Origin: Candidatus Jettenia sp. | Lineage (GTDB): Bacteria; Planctomycetota; Brocadiia; Brocadiales; Brocadiaceae | Length of the DNA: 64,000 bases | Assembly: GCA_021650895.1 (NCBI GenBank) | Contig: CP091278.1 | Location: forward strand, 2,757,659 to 2,821,658 | Reading direction: 5' to 3' | Part shown: positions 35,427 to 43,580 of the stretch, piece after piece | Layout of the letters: each line of letters starts with the position of its first letter | How positions within the stretch are numbered: the first letter of the stretch is position 1 | The notes under the pieces: model-generated | What the model was told of the DNA's origin: nothing | The model's database searches: none | What the model saw: only the letters and a program-made list of their open reading frames with translations | Program-made: the position numbers and the translations under genes

Positions 35427-35497
35427 TAAGGAATTTCAATTCCGTAGGGCAAACCCTTTAGGGTTGCTATCCTCGTATAGGTATTCAGGCGGGGAGG
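35427..35497. repeat. GGAATTTCAATTC-TAGGGCAA repeat, left copy
   Basis: GGAATTTCAATTCCGTAGGG with the following CAAACCCTTTAGGGTTGCT matches 40069-40160, where it reads GGAATTTCAATTCTATAGGG, CAACCCTTTAGGGTTGCT. Both copies have the same orientation and flank the ABC-3C island. Confidence 0.75.
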
Positions 35498-35507
35498 CAA
35501 GTCTGTA

Positions 35508-35549
35508 CAGGCTGTCCAAGAATGCTTTCACACGACAAATTCTATACTA
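35508..35549. repeat. Left arm of a fold-back element
   Basis: CAGGCTGTCCAAGAATGCTT and the following TCACACGACAAATTCTATACT match the left arm of the element at 39886-40003 with only two or so differences. The right arm is missing; the RAYT fragment begins where it should continue. Confidence 0.75.
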
Positions 35550-35729
35550 ATGGTTATCCATGAGAACATAAGCATAAATATCAACCTCAAACCTTTCCGG
35601 CATTTTTCCCAAAATGTTCAGAAACGAAATATGGCCATCATGATCAGTAAAAATATTCCTTCGCTCATTTTTCCATGATAAAATGTGATAATAAGCCCCT
35701 TCAAATTCTATGCGCCATTGCCTTGCCAT
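35547..35729 (-). pseudogene. REP-associated tyrosine transposase (RAYT), N-terminal fragment
   Basis: From ATG 35729: MARQWRIEFEGAYYHILSWK, NERRNIFTDHDGHISFLNIL, then FEVDIYAYVLMDNH and a stop. This is the Y1/IS200-like domain start; the His-hydrophobic-His motif would follow just after DNH but is cut off by the fold-back repeat. In the family the usual text is HILSRGNERR; here Trp-Lys replaces Arg-Gly. Confidence 0.85.
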
Positions 35730-35797
35730 GGCAGACAAGATGGTAAAATTACCTTCTGTTGTCAACAGTTTGATCACTGATCAAGGTGTGACCCCTT

Positions 35798-35889
35798 TTG
35801 ATCCTGTATATGTGAGAAAAGAGAAGAGTACCCAAGGCCATGTCTTTGTGGTAATGCTTGCATACCTGATACTGCGGAGACTCCGTTAC
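35798..35889 (+). pseudogene. Fragment of an IS1634-family transposase
   Basis: DPVYVRKEKSTQGHVFVVML, then AYLILRRLR matches VNLVYVRKEKSTQGHVFMVM of the transposase at 12892-14541 almost base for base. Only about 30 codons remain. Confidence 0.85.
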
Positions 35890-35895
35890 AAAAAA

Positions 35896-37632
35896 TCACT
35901 CACCCTCATAATCCACATCCACCTGTATCCCCAAAAGCCTAGTCTCGTCTGATTTGTCGGTCAGTTCAAGTATTTTGTTCTTCTCGATGACTTCTTGATA
36001 CTCATTAGGTTCAAAATATCCTTTGATCGATTCCAGCATGTCTTCATTCGCAGAGATGATATATTGCAAGCCATCACCAACCGCGTGTTTATGGGCTTGC
36101 TTAAAAAGAATTGCCCTCTGACGCGGGTCCATGTTGGATAGGAGGCGGCTGTCGTGGAAGAGAAAGTTTATTTTATGGTTGTGCTTTGCCTTAAGTAGCA
36201 TCCAGTCGAAACAGAATATCTTTACTTCCCCTATCCCATCGGAGGCATCATCTTGTATTTTAGCGTTAATATTAAACCGCATCTTGTTCATGCCGTCATT
36301 GTTGGAAATTTCTATACCTCCAGGTTTGTTATCGTAAAACTCGCGAGAAAACGATCTGAATAATGCCACATTCATGTCAGTAAACGATTTTGCCCGGATT
36401 AGATAGTTATTTGTTTCGATATTCTCTTTTTCAAATTCTATCTTTATTTCTGCCAGTTTATTTTTATACTCCTGAAGGATTTCTTTATATGTCTTCAGTT
36501 TGTTCAGCCTTGTCTTCATATTTGCAAGCTGATTATTTAATGCGGTAAACTCTTCCAATGCCCCGTGGGTGTTAAGATATTGAAGAAGCTCATCCTCTCT
36601 CTTTCCCATGATAATCTTTTCTGATTCCATATCTTTTAGTCGCAACGCTAATTCCTTTTTCTCTTCAATCAACCTTTTTGTTCGATTGGAAAGAAGCTTA
36701 TTATGAAACGCCTCTACCTCTTCTACCCTTTTCACAACCATATCGCTAAGGGTTAAACGGGCTTCTTCGTACAGTTTAAGGACCGTGTCTTTCGGGATAT
36801 CAGGCTGGACGGTGAGACTTTTTTCAATATTCTTTATGGCATTCTTTAGCGCAGTAGACTGGTTTTTTAAGGCCCTTAAACGAGCAGAGCAATCGTCGGC
36901 CTCTTTCCTGATCTTTTCGTAGTCTTCAGCTACCATGTAGTTTTTCAGCCGGTTTTCTATTCTGGCGATCTGCTCATCAAGGTCTACGATGTCAATATCC
37001 ACATCACCTTCGTCGTGAAAATACGACTTGAATATCTCGTCTTCTTCTATATTCTTGCGCAGCTTGTCTGTTTTATCGTGCTGCTCTTTCAAGGTATGCT
37101 TCTTTGTGATCTTTTCTACATCCAGACCCAATAAATAGGCGTTATTCAATTGCCTTGAATATTCTTCCTCTTTGTTCACAAAATCGCAATATTCCAGGTA
37201 GCTGCTCTTCCTAGGCCGGATAAACCTTGATAACAAGGAACGAAAGGTCAACCATTTTACCGGCGTTTTCAGGCCGAATAGCCTTTCACCCATTTCGCTC
37301 CTAAACTTATCAAGCGGCATGTTTTTTCCGTTTAGTGATATTTCCTTCATATCTTTCGTATTTCTCTTTGATATGAAGGTTTCTTTGTCTATCTCGAATT
37401 CAAGCGAAAACTCCCAATCCGACAGCTTCTTTCCAAACTCTCCAATGGGATTGGATGCCAGGCAAAAGTGTACAAGTTGTATGATAAGAGATTTGCCAAG
37501 GCCGTTGTAAGTTTTCTTTTCCTCTTTGATGGTGGGGTTTTCCTTTTTACCAATAATCAGGGATATTCCTGACCTGTTAAAAGGCACTGTATGAAAGCTC
37601 TTTTTATTTGCTGACAGTCTCAACAGACGCAT
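35896..37632 (-). CDS. ABC-3C-type system: DUF2326-like SMC/ABC ATPase
   Basis: 578 residues. P-loop NGLGKS at residues 43-48 (KKTYNGLGKSLIIQLVHF). A long central coiled coil from about 200 to 430 carries many Lys/Glu heptads. A C-terminal ATPase half follows with KINFLFHDSRLLSNMDPRQR near residue 490 in the Walker B/D-loop place; His-Asp stands where Asp-Glu is usual, as in DUF2326 proteins. This matches the ATPase component of the ABC three-component systems predicted as conflict systems by comparative genomics (Aravind and colleagues). It overlaps the preceding small gene by 29 bases, so it is made from the same mRNA. Confidence 0.82.
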   Translation of the reverse strand: MRLLRLSANKKSFHTVPFNRSGISLIIGKKENPTIKEEKKTYNGLGKSLIIQLVHFCLASNPIGEFGKKLSDWEFSLEFEIDKETFISKRNTKDMKEISLNGKNMPLDKFRSEMGERLFGLKTPVKWLTFRSLLSRFIRPRKSSYLEYCDFVNKEEEYSRQLNNAYLLGLDVEKITKKHTLKEQHDKTDKLRKNIEEDEIFKSYFHDEGDVDIDIVDLDEQIARIENRLKNYMVAEDYEKIRKEADDCSARLRALKNQSTALKNAIKNIEKSLTVQPDIPKDTVLKLYEEARLTLSDMVVKRVEEVEAFHNKLLSNRTKRLIEEKKELALRLKDMESEKIIMGKREDELLQYLNTHGALEEFTALNNQLANMKTRLNKLKTYKEILQEYKNKLAEIKIEFEKENIETNNYLIRAKSFTDMNVALFRSFSREFYDNKPGGIEISNNDGMNKMRFNINAKIQDDASDGIGEVKIFCFDWMLLKAKHNHKINFLFHDSRLLSNMDPRQRAILFKQAHKHAVGDGLQYIISANEDMLESIKGYFEPNEYQEVIEKNKILELTDKSDETRLLGIQVDVDYEGE

Positions 37633-37867
37633 TATAAATTTCCCCGGATTGATTTATATTGATTGCCCCTATTGTAAAGAGGAAGTCTACAGACAGAATC
37701 AGACTGTCGAAACCGTGATGTGCTGGAAACACAGGCGTGTCGTTTATCTTTGAATACTCTTCCCATATCAGATCTATTGTCTTTGGGCGGTCTAATAATT
37801 TAAGGACATGCCCGCCCAAACCAAGAAGGGATTCGGCAAGCTTGATGTGTTTTTCAGGCAAAATCAT
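37604..37867 (-). CDS. ABC-3C system middle component (MC6-like)
   Basis: 87 residues: MILPEKHIKLAESLLGLGGH, then VLKLLDRPKTIDLIWEEYSK and SLILSVDFLFTIGAININQS. This fits the small winged-helix-like middle component of ABC three-component systems (MC6 type as I recall it). It stands between the C-terminal component and the ATPase, with 2 bases to the former and a 29-base overlap with the latter. A linker between sensor and ATPase is the expected role. Confidence 0.8.
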   Translation of the reverse strand: MILPEKHIKLAESLLGLGGHVLKLLDRPKTIDLIWEEYSKINDTPVFPAHHGFDSLILSVDFLFTIGAININQSGEIYNASVETVSK

Positions 37868-37869
37868 AT

Positions 37870-38793
37870 TTAATTCGGAATCTCAAAAATATCGCAATAC
37901 TCGAAATAATAAGACATCAAAACGAGGACTGCATCTTGTACGGCTTTCGTTTTAGAAGGACTGGCTTTTTTCAGGATGTGAAAGAATACCATATCTGATT
38001 TATCTTCGCAATTCTGAACCGGCTTTGCGCTATCTTCATAATGTCGGATGAAAATATTTTTAAGCTCTGCTTTCATAAACTTACTGTGATGTTTAAAGTA
38101 ATCATCAATGATATAATTCTGGTGGCTTCCGTAGTCAAGCAATAGTGCCACAGACTTACTCAATCTGTTAAATTGTATTTTTGCTGCGAAATCAGGATTT
38201 TGGGGTATTTTTTCCGCTTTAAAGGTAACTTCTGTTTTAAGCAAATGCTGAATTACCTCATTCATGATTGAATAATCAATATCTTGAATTTTTAGAGGGT
38301 CTGGAACGAAACCCACTATATCATTGAGTTGATGTTCTGACAGATTAATAAAGACGTCCTCTATATCCTTTGCAAGCAATGGATTACACTTTATACCTGG
38401 ATGCTTCTGTTCAAGCAGGGCAAGCCCATTTTCGATCTCAGGATATGTTCCCTTATATTTATCGTTGACAACAAAGTAATATTCCTTTATAGGCGCTATC
38501 AGCCCATTCCAATAATCTAGTAACCCATGAAACGAGTCTGTAAGTTTGGTAATTGCCGTATATACATTTGGGGCTAAATCTTCCGGTGCATAGACTTGGT
38601 AATATACACCTTTCGATTTATCAAAACCATCGTTTTTTTGGTCCCCTTCCCGTCCGTGCGGCTTTACAGGGCGGAAGTTCGGGTTGGCATGTTGCATGAC
38701 CTTGGTAAACAAATCTTGATATGCCTGCCCGTCTGACTCGTGTATTCGCAGTTTAAACATTATTCTTGCTAGGTATAGTTCTTCTTTTGTCAT
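37870..38793 (-). CDS. ABC-3C system first gene: variable sensor/effector component
   Basis: 307 residues. The N-terminal third includes FRPVKPHGREGDQKNDGFDK and SKGVYYQVYAPEDLAP, which resembles the restriction-endonuclease-like/NERD-type core with the pattern G-D-x-K-x-D-G-F and YQVY (compare the D...ExK-like Q/K motif). A helical C-terminal part follows, ending in a putative contact region (MVFFHILKKASPSKTKAVQD). Family knowledge: in ABC-3C systems this gene combines a variable N-terminal effector with a C-terminal domain that binds the middle component. Nuclease activity here is inference from the motif pattern only. Confidence 0.72.
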   Translation of the reverse strand: MTKEELYLARIMFKLRIHESDGQAYQDLFTKVMQHANPNFRPVKPHGREGDQKNDGFDKSKGVYYQVYAPEDLAPNVYTAITKLTDSFHGLLDYWNGLIAPIKEYYFVVNDKYKGTYPEIENGLALLEQKHPGIKCNPLLAKDIEDVFINLSEHQLNDIVGFVPDPLKIQDIDYSIMNEVIQHLLKTEVTFKAEKIPQNPDFAAKIQFNRLSKSVALLLDYGSHQNYIIDDYFKHHSKFMKAELKNIFIRHYEDSAKPVQNCEDKSDMVFFHILKKASPSKTKAVQDAVLVLMSYYFEYCDIFEIPN

Positions 38794-38888
38794 ATCAAAT
38801 GATTTTGAATCAAGGTATAAAGGGTCAAGCAGAAGTTATGAGGCCAATTCTTTGATTATTGACAAATCAACCGCAATTCTTTGATAAT

Positions 38889-39060
38889 CTAAGAAAGATG
38901 CTCGTCGCCTTTTAGTTTTTCTCGCAATCGTTTTCTCCCCAGGCTCACCGTACTATGGTCTACCCCCATCATTTCTCCAATATCAGTTCTGCTGAGTCCA
39001 CCAACCTGATGTAGCAAGTCTATAGCTATTTGCCTTATTACACCTCGTTCCTTTTTTAAG
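38889..39060 (-). pseudogene. RAYT C-terminal fragment (HTH end)
   Basis: Minus strand reads KKERGVIRQIAIDLLHQVGG, LSRTDIGEMMGVDHSTVSLG, then RKRLREKLKGDEHLS and TAG. This is the DnaA-like HTH tail that ends many REP-associated transposases. It stands immediately downstream of, and overlaps by a few bases, the PIN toxin gene. The N-terminal fragment of a RAYT is at 35547-35729, so one ancestral gene may have been split by the island, but the order is not that of a simple insertion. Confidence 0.7.
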
Positions 39061-39442
39061 CAACTGGGAGTATATGAGATTGAATAATCATCTCATCTTC
39101 TGTAAGTATTTTTACATCTTTTTTGAGGATATTTTTGTAAACGAGGCCCGTTGCAACAATCAGGGCATCATGAATACTTAATCCCGCAGGCATTTCATTT
39201 ATAACAGACTCATCCACTGGATAAATAATACAATTTTCAGATTCGCTAAGATAATCAACAACCTTATCGAAATCTACCTTTATCCGCTTCAGAGAAATAA
39301 GATGTTTGATTTCTGCAAGCACAATCGTAGAAAAGACAAAATCATTATCATCATAACTGAGTATTTGATGGTATGCAGGTTTAAGCCGTTTATTTTTATC
39401 TAAATACCATATAAGGATATGGGTATCCACAATATAAGTCAT
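39056..39442 (-). CDS. PIN-domain ribonuclease toxin (VapC-like)
   Basis: 128 residues, normal for the family. MTYIVDTHILIWYLDKNKRL carries the first Asp; STIVLAEIKHLISL the conserved Glu; AGLSIHDALIVATGLV the Asp pair; VKILTEDEMI the last acidic site. It probably cleaves tRNA or rRNA when free of antitoxin. Its ATG overlaps the antitoxin stop (ATGA, 39439-39442). Unlike the copy at 15673 it is intact. Confidence 0.88.
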   Translation of the reverse strand: MTYIVDTHILIWYLDKNKRLKPAYHQILSYDDNDFVFSTIVLAEIKHLISLKRIKVDFDKVVDYLSESENCIIYPVDESVINEMPAGLSIHDALIVATGLVYKNILKKDVKILTEDEMIIQSHILPVA

Positions 39443-39630
39443 GGTATATCCTTTAAATCGTATTCATTTTTTTTGATATCCTCTAAAGATAAATCCATTT
39501 TGTGCTCAAAAACTCCGTATAAATCAGCTAATCTTTTCCCTTTTTCTTTTCTAGGAATTATTTTGGCTTTTAAAACCTTCAACTGCTGTTCAATGCCTTC
39601 AATCTGTAATTTAAGTAACGCATTTTTCAT
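39439..39630 (-). CDS. Antitoxin of the PIN toxin
   Basis: 63 residues from ATG 39630 (a TTG 15 bases upstream is also in frame). Sequence: MKNALLKLQIEGIEQQLKVL, KAKIIPRKEKGKRLADLYGV, then FEHKMDLSLEDIKKNEYDL. A helical N-terminal part is followed by an acidic C-terminal tail that would wrap the toxin. The family is not recognised with certainty, but size, 4-base overlap with the toxin and tail composition fit an antitoxin. Confidence 0.75.
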   Translation of the reverse strand: MKNALLKLQIEGIEQQLKVLKAKIIPRKEKGKRLADLYGVFEHKMDLSLEDIKKNEYDLKDIP

Positions 39631-39885
39631 AGCACAATCTCCCAACTCAAATAAACATGAAAATTGATATTTTCTTTGGCTATTATAATGACTTCTCAGT
39701 TATCTTGCACTTTAAATTTTAACAATAGAAAGAACTCATAAACTTTGTTTTCAGTGTCTCCCCAAATTTTCTAAAATGGCTTTAATAAAAGTATGGGTAT
39801 CGCAAGAGTTACATGTCGGTGCATAGACGATAGCCTACACACGGCTTGGTGAGGATATAGGCGAAGGTATGGGGTCACACCTTGA

Positions 39886-40003
39886 CAGGCTGTCCGAGAA
39901 TGCTTTCACACGGCAAATTCTATACTATATGCTGACAAAATATTAGCATGATAACAATATTTAGTATGGCATTTGTGGGTCGATTGGATTCTCGGACAGC
40001 CTG
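39886..40003. repeat. Complete fold-back (MITE-like) element with 16-bp perfect ends
   Basis: CAGGCTGTCCGAGAAT at 39886-39901 and its exact reverse complement at 39988-40003. The interior also folds imperfectly (GGCAAATTCTATACTA against TAGTATGGCATTTGT), so the whole 118 bp is one long hairpin. Arms are also found alone at 6851-6884 and 35508-35549. No coding capacity; a transposase in trans is needed. Confidence 0.85.
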
Positions 40004-40068
40004 TGAAGCCTTGCCTTACATCTTACGAAGAGATAAAAGTAGCGAAGGCCTATTTAAATGTATAGGAA

Positions 40069-40160
40069 TTTCAATTCTATAGGGCAACCCTTTAGGGTTG
40101 CTTTCCCCCATGTACGTTCATGCAGGGAAGCAAGGCTAAAGCCTTGCCCTACGTTTTGAT
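40069..40160. repeat. GGAATTTCAATTC-TAGGGCAA repeat, right copy
   Basis: Matches 35427-35497. This copy continues with GCAGGGAAGCAAGGCTAAAG and CCTTGCCCTACG, which pairs with TAGGGCAA at the start, so the unit can fold. Confidence 0.7.
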
Positions 40161-40356
40161 TAAAAACAAAAGTCGCCGAAGGCCTAATTAAACTACAAAT
40201 ATTTACAGAATCTCACCGGATTAAGATTTGGATTCAAAATACAAAAGTGATAGTTTCCTGGCTATATATTTTTGTATTTTGGCCTTTGATATGTTATCCT
40301 TTAATTCAATAATATTCTCTGTCTTTCCAGACGACAAATTAAGGTAAAATTCAGCC

Positions 40357-42489
40357 ATGATCTCTTTTCTTAATCCCCTTTTATTACTAGGTATTCTGGG
40401 CGCCAGCATACCTGTCATCATCCATCTGATAAATAAGAAGAAGGCTATTTCACATAGATTTGCAGCCATTGATTTTCTATTACAAACGAATAAGCGCATT
40501 TCCGTAAAGTTCAAACTTCGCCAACTGATCCTTTTAATCCTGCGGGCTTCCCTGATTATCTTTCTTGCTCTCGCCCTTGCCAAACCATTTCTTAAAACCT
40601 TTGGCGGTGGAGTAGCAGAAAAAAACGTTCCAACAAGCAATGTCATTATCGTGGATGACTCATACAGTATGCAGTATGTAAGCAATAGTGAATCATTTTT
40701 TGCCTCGGCTAAAACTGCTGCAAAGAAGATCATTGATAGTTTAACGAAAGATGATGATGTTGCTCTAATTACTTGCTCTGGTATAGAATCACAAGCCCTG
40801 CCGGAACTCGATTACGATAAAAACACTGTTTTAAATCTTGCAGAACAATTGCAAGCAACCTTTACAGCTACTCATATTACTCCTGCGTTGGATGCAGCAA
40901 TAGAAATATTAACCAACGCAAAGGCATCTGTTAAAAGGATATTCCTGCTTACCGATATGACGAAGAATAGCTGGAATCTCGATTGGTTTAAGACCGGAAA
41001 TGAACGGTTGCGGAGTCATATATCGGGTATTCATATCGTAGACCTTTCCCAAGGTGGGATACTGAATAATGTAGCTATTACCCATATTGAGTCTGGGCTT
41101 GATATATCACAGAAAGACGGAGGAGGCTATATCAAAGTAACGGTGTCTAATTTTTCACCGGTAAGGGTAAAGAATTTCCTGGTGCGCGTATTCCTGGATC
41201 AAAAGAAAGTAACGCAGGGTTTTTTTAATATCGAGGGCAATGCATCAGAAACAAAGGAATTTTCCTTTACCCTGGAAAAAGGGAAAGATCATGAAGGTTG
41301 GGTTGAGATTCCTGATGATAATCTGGATATAGATAATAAACGATATTTTACCATACATGCAACACAGAAATTGGATGCCTTATTGGTTGATGGCGATCTA
41401 AGAACCAATATCTATGAAAGTGAAACATTCTATTTAGAGAAGGCATTAAATCCTGGCCGTGAACATATATCCTCTATCAGACCAACGCTATGCTCTATTC
41501 ATGAAGTGAACAACTTTCATTTTAGCGATTTTAACATAATCTTTTTATGCAATATCGAAACCTTGCCGTATGAAAAGATCCGAGAACTTGAGAAATTCGT
41601 GAAAGAAGGCGGATCCGCTATTTTCACACTTGGAAGTAAGGTTGATCCTGATTATTACAATAATTCATTTGGCACATTATTGCCCCATCGGCTCCATACC
41701 ACAAGAACCTTTTCCGGTGATAGTCCCCTGTCAGAAGATCAGCCTCTTCACTTGAAAGCGAAAGAACCTGTACACCAGGCATTGCACGTTCTCTCTGAAA
41801 CTGATATGAATACGTTGTCTTCTGCAAGATTTTATCGAATATTTTATGTCGATCCAACACCACAGGGAAGTAGCAAAACCATACTCTCCTTTTCCGACGA
41901 TACCCCTGCAGTTATTGAAAGACAAATAGAACGGGGAAAATGTATACTCTTTACATCGTCAATAGACAGAGATTGGACAGATATGCCGGTGAAACCTTTC
42001 TTTCTTCCCCTCATACAACAGCTCTGCAGATACTTGTCAGGAACCATTTCAGAGGAAACACAAAATGGGATTCTCGTAAAACAAAGTTGGCAATCCCCTT
42101 GTCCGTATGATATCAATGCGATAGAAATAACTAATCCCGAAGGCACAAAAATTATCGTACAACCCCAACTTGCCAACAACGAAAAATCTTTTTACTATAC
42201 CAGGACAGATATTCCTGGAATTTATACTCTTACCATAGATGGGAAGCCACTTCCCCAATTTCCCTCCTATTTTCCTGTGAATGTTACTACCGCCGAGTCT
42301 CGTTTGGATAAAATGGAGCAAAAAGATATTACAGCCCTTATGGGCGGTACCAACCTTACCATAACAACTTCTCCTATTGATGAAGGACGTGAAGTGCTTC
42401 TGGGTGAGGCTAAAAAAACTTTGTGGGGTACCATCCTGTTTCTTGCCTTCTGTATCCTTGTCGTTGAAGCATTTGTTTCGAGAAAATGA
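40357..42489 (+). CDS. BatA-like VWA membrane protein of the MoxR-DUF58 group
   Basis: 710 residues. The N-terminal BatA domain has two membrane helices (PLLLLGILGASIPVIIHLIN and LILLILRASLIIFLALALAK). A VWA domain starts at VIIVDDSYSMQYV, with the MIDAS D-x-S-x-S, and continues to FLLTDMTKNSW. A CARDB-like segment follows, then a GATase1-like fold (DALLVDGDLRTNIYESETFY, CNIETLPYEKIREL), and a last membrane helix LWGTILFLAFCILVVEAFVS. Such proteins follow MoxR and DUF58 genes directly; here 4.95 kb of island separates them. Confidence 0.88.
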   Translation: MISFLNPLLLLGILGASIPVIIHLINKKKAISHRFAAIDFLLQTNKRISVKFKLRQLILLILRASLIIFLALALAKPFLKTFGGGVAEKNVPTSNVIIVDDSYSMQYVSNSESFFASAKTAAKKIIDSLTKDDDVALITCSGIESQALPELDYDKNTVLNLAEQLQATFTATHITPALDAAIEILTNAKASVKRIFLLTDMTKNSWNLDWFKTGNERLRSHISGIHIVDLSQGGILNNVAITHIESGLDISQKDGGGYIKVTVSNFSPVRVKNFLVRVFLDQKKVTQGFFNIEGNASETKEFSFTLEKGKDHEGWVEIPDDNLDIDNKRYFTIHATQKLDALLVDGDLRTNIYESETFYLEKALNPGREHISSIRPTLCSIHEVNNFHFSDFNIIFLCNIETLPYEKIRELEKFVKEGGSAIFTLGSKVDPDYYNNSFGTLLPHRLHTTRTFSGDSPLSEDQPLHLKAKEPVHQALHVLSETDMNTLSSARFYRIFYVDPTPQGSSKTILSFSDDTPAVIERQIERGKCILFTSSIDRDWTDMPVKPFFLPLIQQLCRYLSGTISEETQNGILVKQSWQSPCPYDINAIEITNPEGTKIIVQPQLANNEKSFYYTRTDIPGIYTLTIDGKPLPQFPSYFPVNVTTAESRLDKMEQKDITALMGGTNLTITTSPIDEGREVLLGEAKKTLWGTILFLAFCILVVEAFVSRK

Positions 42490-42677
42490 TGGATTTTGAC
42501 CGGAATGGAATTCAATGCAAGCTTACTACACTGTTCAAAAGTAGGGATGCGGAGCGTCGTGTTCCTATGTTTATTTCTTTCTTAAGAATATCAGCATATT
42601 TTTATAGTAAGCCTTCTTTTCCTGTTAAGGAAAAGTAAAAGATATGGATAAAACTGTATTCCGATGATTACTTCTCT

Positions 42678-43580
42678 TTATGCAAAAGCCATACACTGAA
42701 CCGATTGGAGTCCCTTAGCTGCAACAGACCAATTTTGACCTTTATCTAAGGAGATAAACACAAAACCATCTGAGGTACCGAAAGATATACAGGAGTCCGA
42801 TGCCACCAGACAAAAAGTGTTAATGTTATCAGAGAACCATTCGGGCAGGCCTTGCCGGCATCGCTCGAAAGAAGCGCCTTCGTCCAGAGACTTGCGATAA
42901 ATGGCAGCGCGATTCGTTGTTGGGCCTGTGGAGGCGGTAACAAAAACTGTCCGGTCGACAACAGCGACAGCCCGGAGATAATTGCCATGCAGCCCATCGG
43001 TAACAAATTGCCAGGACTCACCGCCATCATCGCTGATACCAAGTCCAAGAGCTGAAGCTGCAAGCACAAGGCCTGAATCCGGGTCGAAGATGACCTGATG
43101 AACATCGGCATGTATATCGATGGTGGGTTGCCATGATTTTCCTCCATCGGTAGAACGTAGTATCCCTCCAACATGCACATTCACATAAATTGTACCGGTA
43201 GGATCTGCTGATATTGATCGCACATCGGGCGGCCCTCCCCATGGGGTATACCAATTCTGCCGTCCCTGTACTTCTTCAAAAGAGCGGACTATCTCAAAAG
43301 TTTTGCCCTTTAGTACAAAGAGATGGGCTTCTGAGGTTCCTATAAAAAGTCCATCCATAGTTACCAGTAAACAGTTTGCTTTTGCAGAATCGATTGAGGC
43401 AATATGTGCCCATACGCCATTGATGCCTGATTGCCAGATCTCTCGATGGTTAATGATAGCCCACCAGCCAGGAGCGTTACGCGCTAACGATTTTACCTCA
43501 CGACCGGTAAATTGGATATACCGGTTCTCATGTACCTCATAGAGACCATTGTCTGTTCCGACTAAAATTCTCTGTTGCAT
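42678..43580 (-). CDS. BNR/Asp-box repeat protein, probably a beta-propeller
   Basis: 300 residues without a signal peptide. Asp-box motifs S/T-x-D-x-G-x-S/T-W are visible: RSTDGGKSWQP, ISDDGGESWQF, KSLDEGASFER and ISLDKGQNWSV. Between them are the strands expected of a sialidase/YCF48-type propeller (ILVGTDNGLYEV, GLFIGTSEAHLFVLKG). No sialidase catalytic residues were recognised, so an enzyme is unlikely. The function is unknown. ATG 43580 has GGAGGA at about 6-8 bases upstream. Confidence 0.8.
   Translation of the reverse strand: MQQRILVGTDNGLYEVHENRYIQFTGREVKSLARNAPGWWAIINHREIWQSGINGVWAHIASIDSAKANCLLVTMDGLFIGTSEAHLFVLKGKTFEIVRSFEEVQGRQNWYTPWGGPPDVRSISADPTGTIYVNVHVGGILRSTDGGKSWQPTIDIHADVHQVIFDPDSGLVLAASALGLGISDDGGESWQFVTDGLHGNYLRAVAVVDRTVFVTASTGPTTNRAAIYRKSLDEGASFERCRQGLPEWFSDNINTFCLVASDSCISFGTSDGFVFISLDKGQNWSVAAKGLQSVQCMAFA

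Larger units (their letters stand above)
35405..35895. other. Left border of the ABC-3C island: repeats and transposase fragments
   Basis: In order: a repeat unit GGAATTTCAATTCCGTAGGG (35427-35497), the left arm of a fold-back element (35508-35549), a RAYT N-terminal fragment, TCAAGGTGTGACCCC (35781-35795) and an IS1634-type transposase fragment. No intact gene. Confidence 0.65.
39631..40356. other. Right border of the ABC-3C island: repeats, no gene
   Basis: About 725 bases: GGGGTCACACCTTGA (39871-39885, reverse complement of 35781-35795), the complete fold-back element, the GGAATTTCAATTC repeat (40069-40160) and AT-rich DNA up to the BatA-like gene. An open minus-strand frame at 40221-40733 overlaps the BatA start and is not credible. 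Confidence 0.6.

Noticed and set aside
40221-40733. 170-codon minus-strand frame over the BatA start
   Set aside because: It is antisense to a strongly supported gene, and its residues mirror the plus-strand codons; no independent feature.
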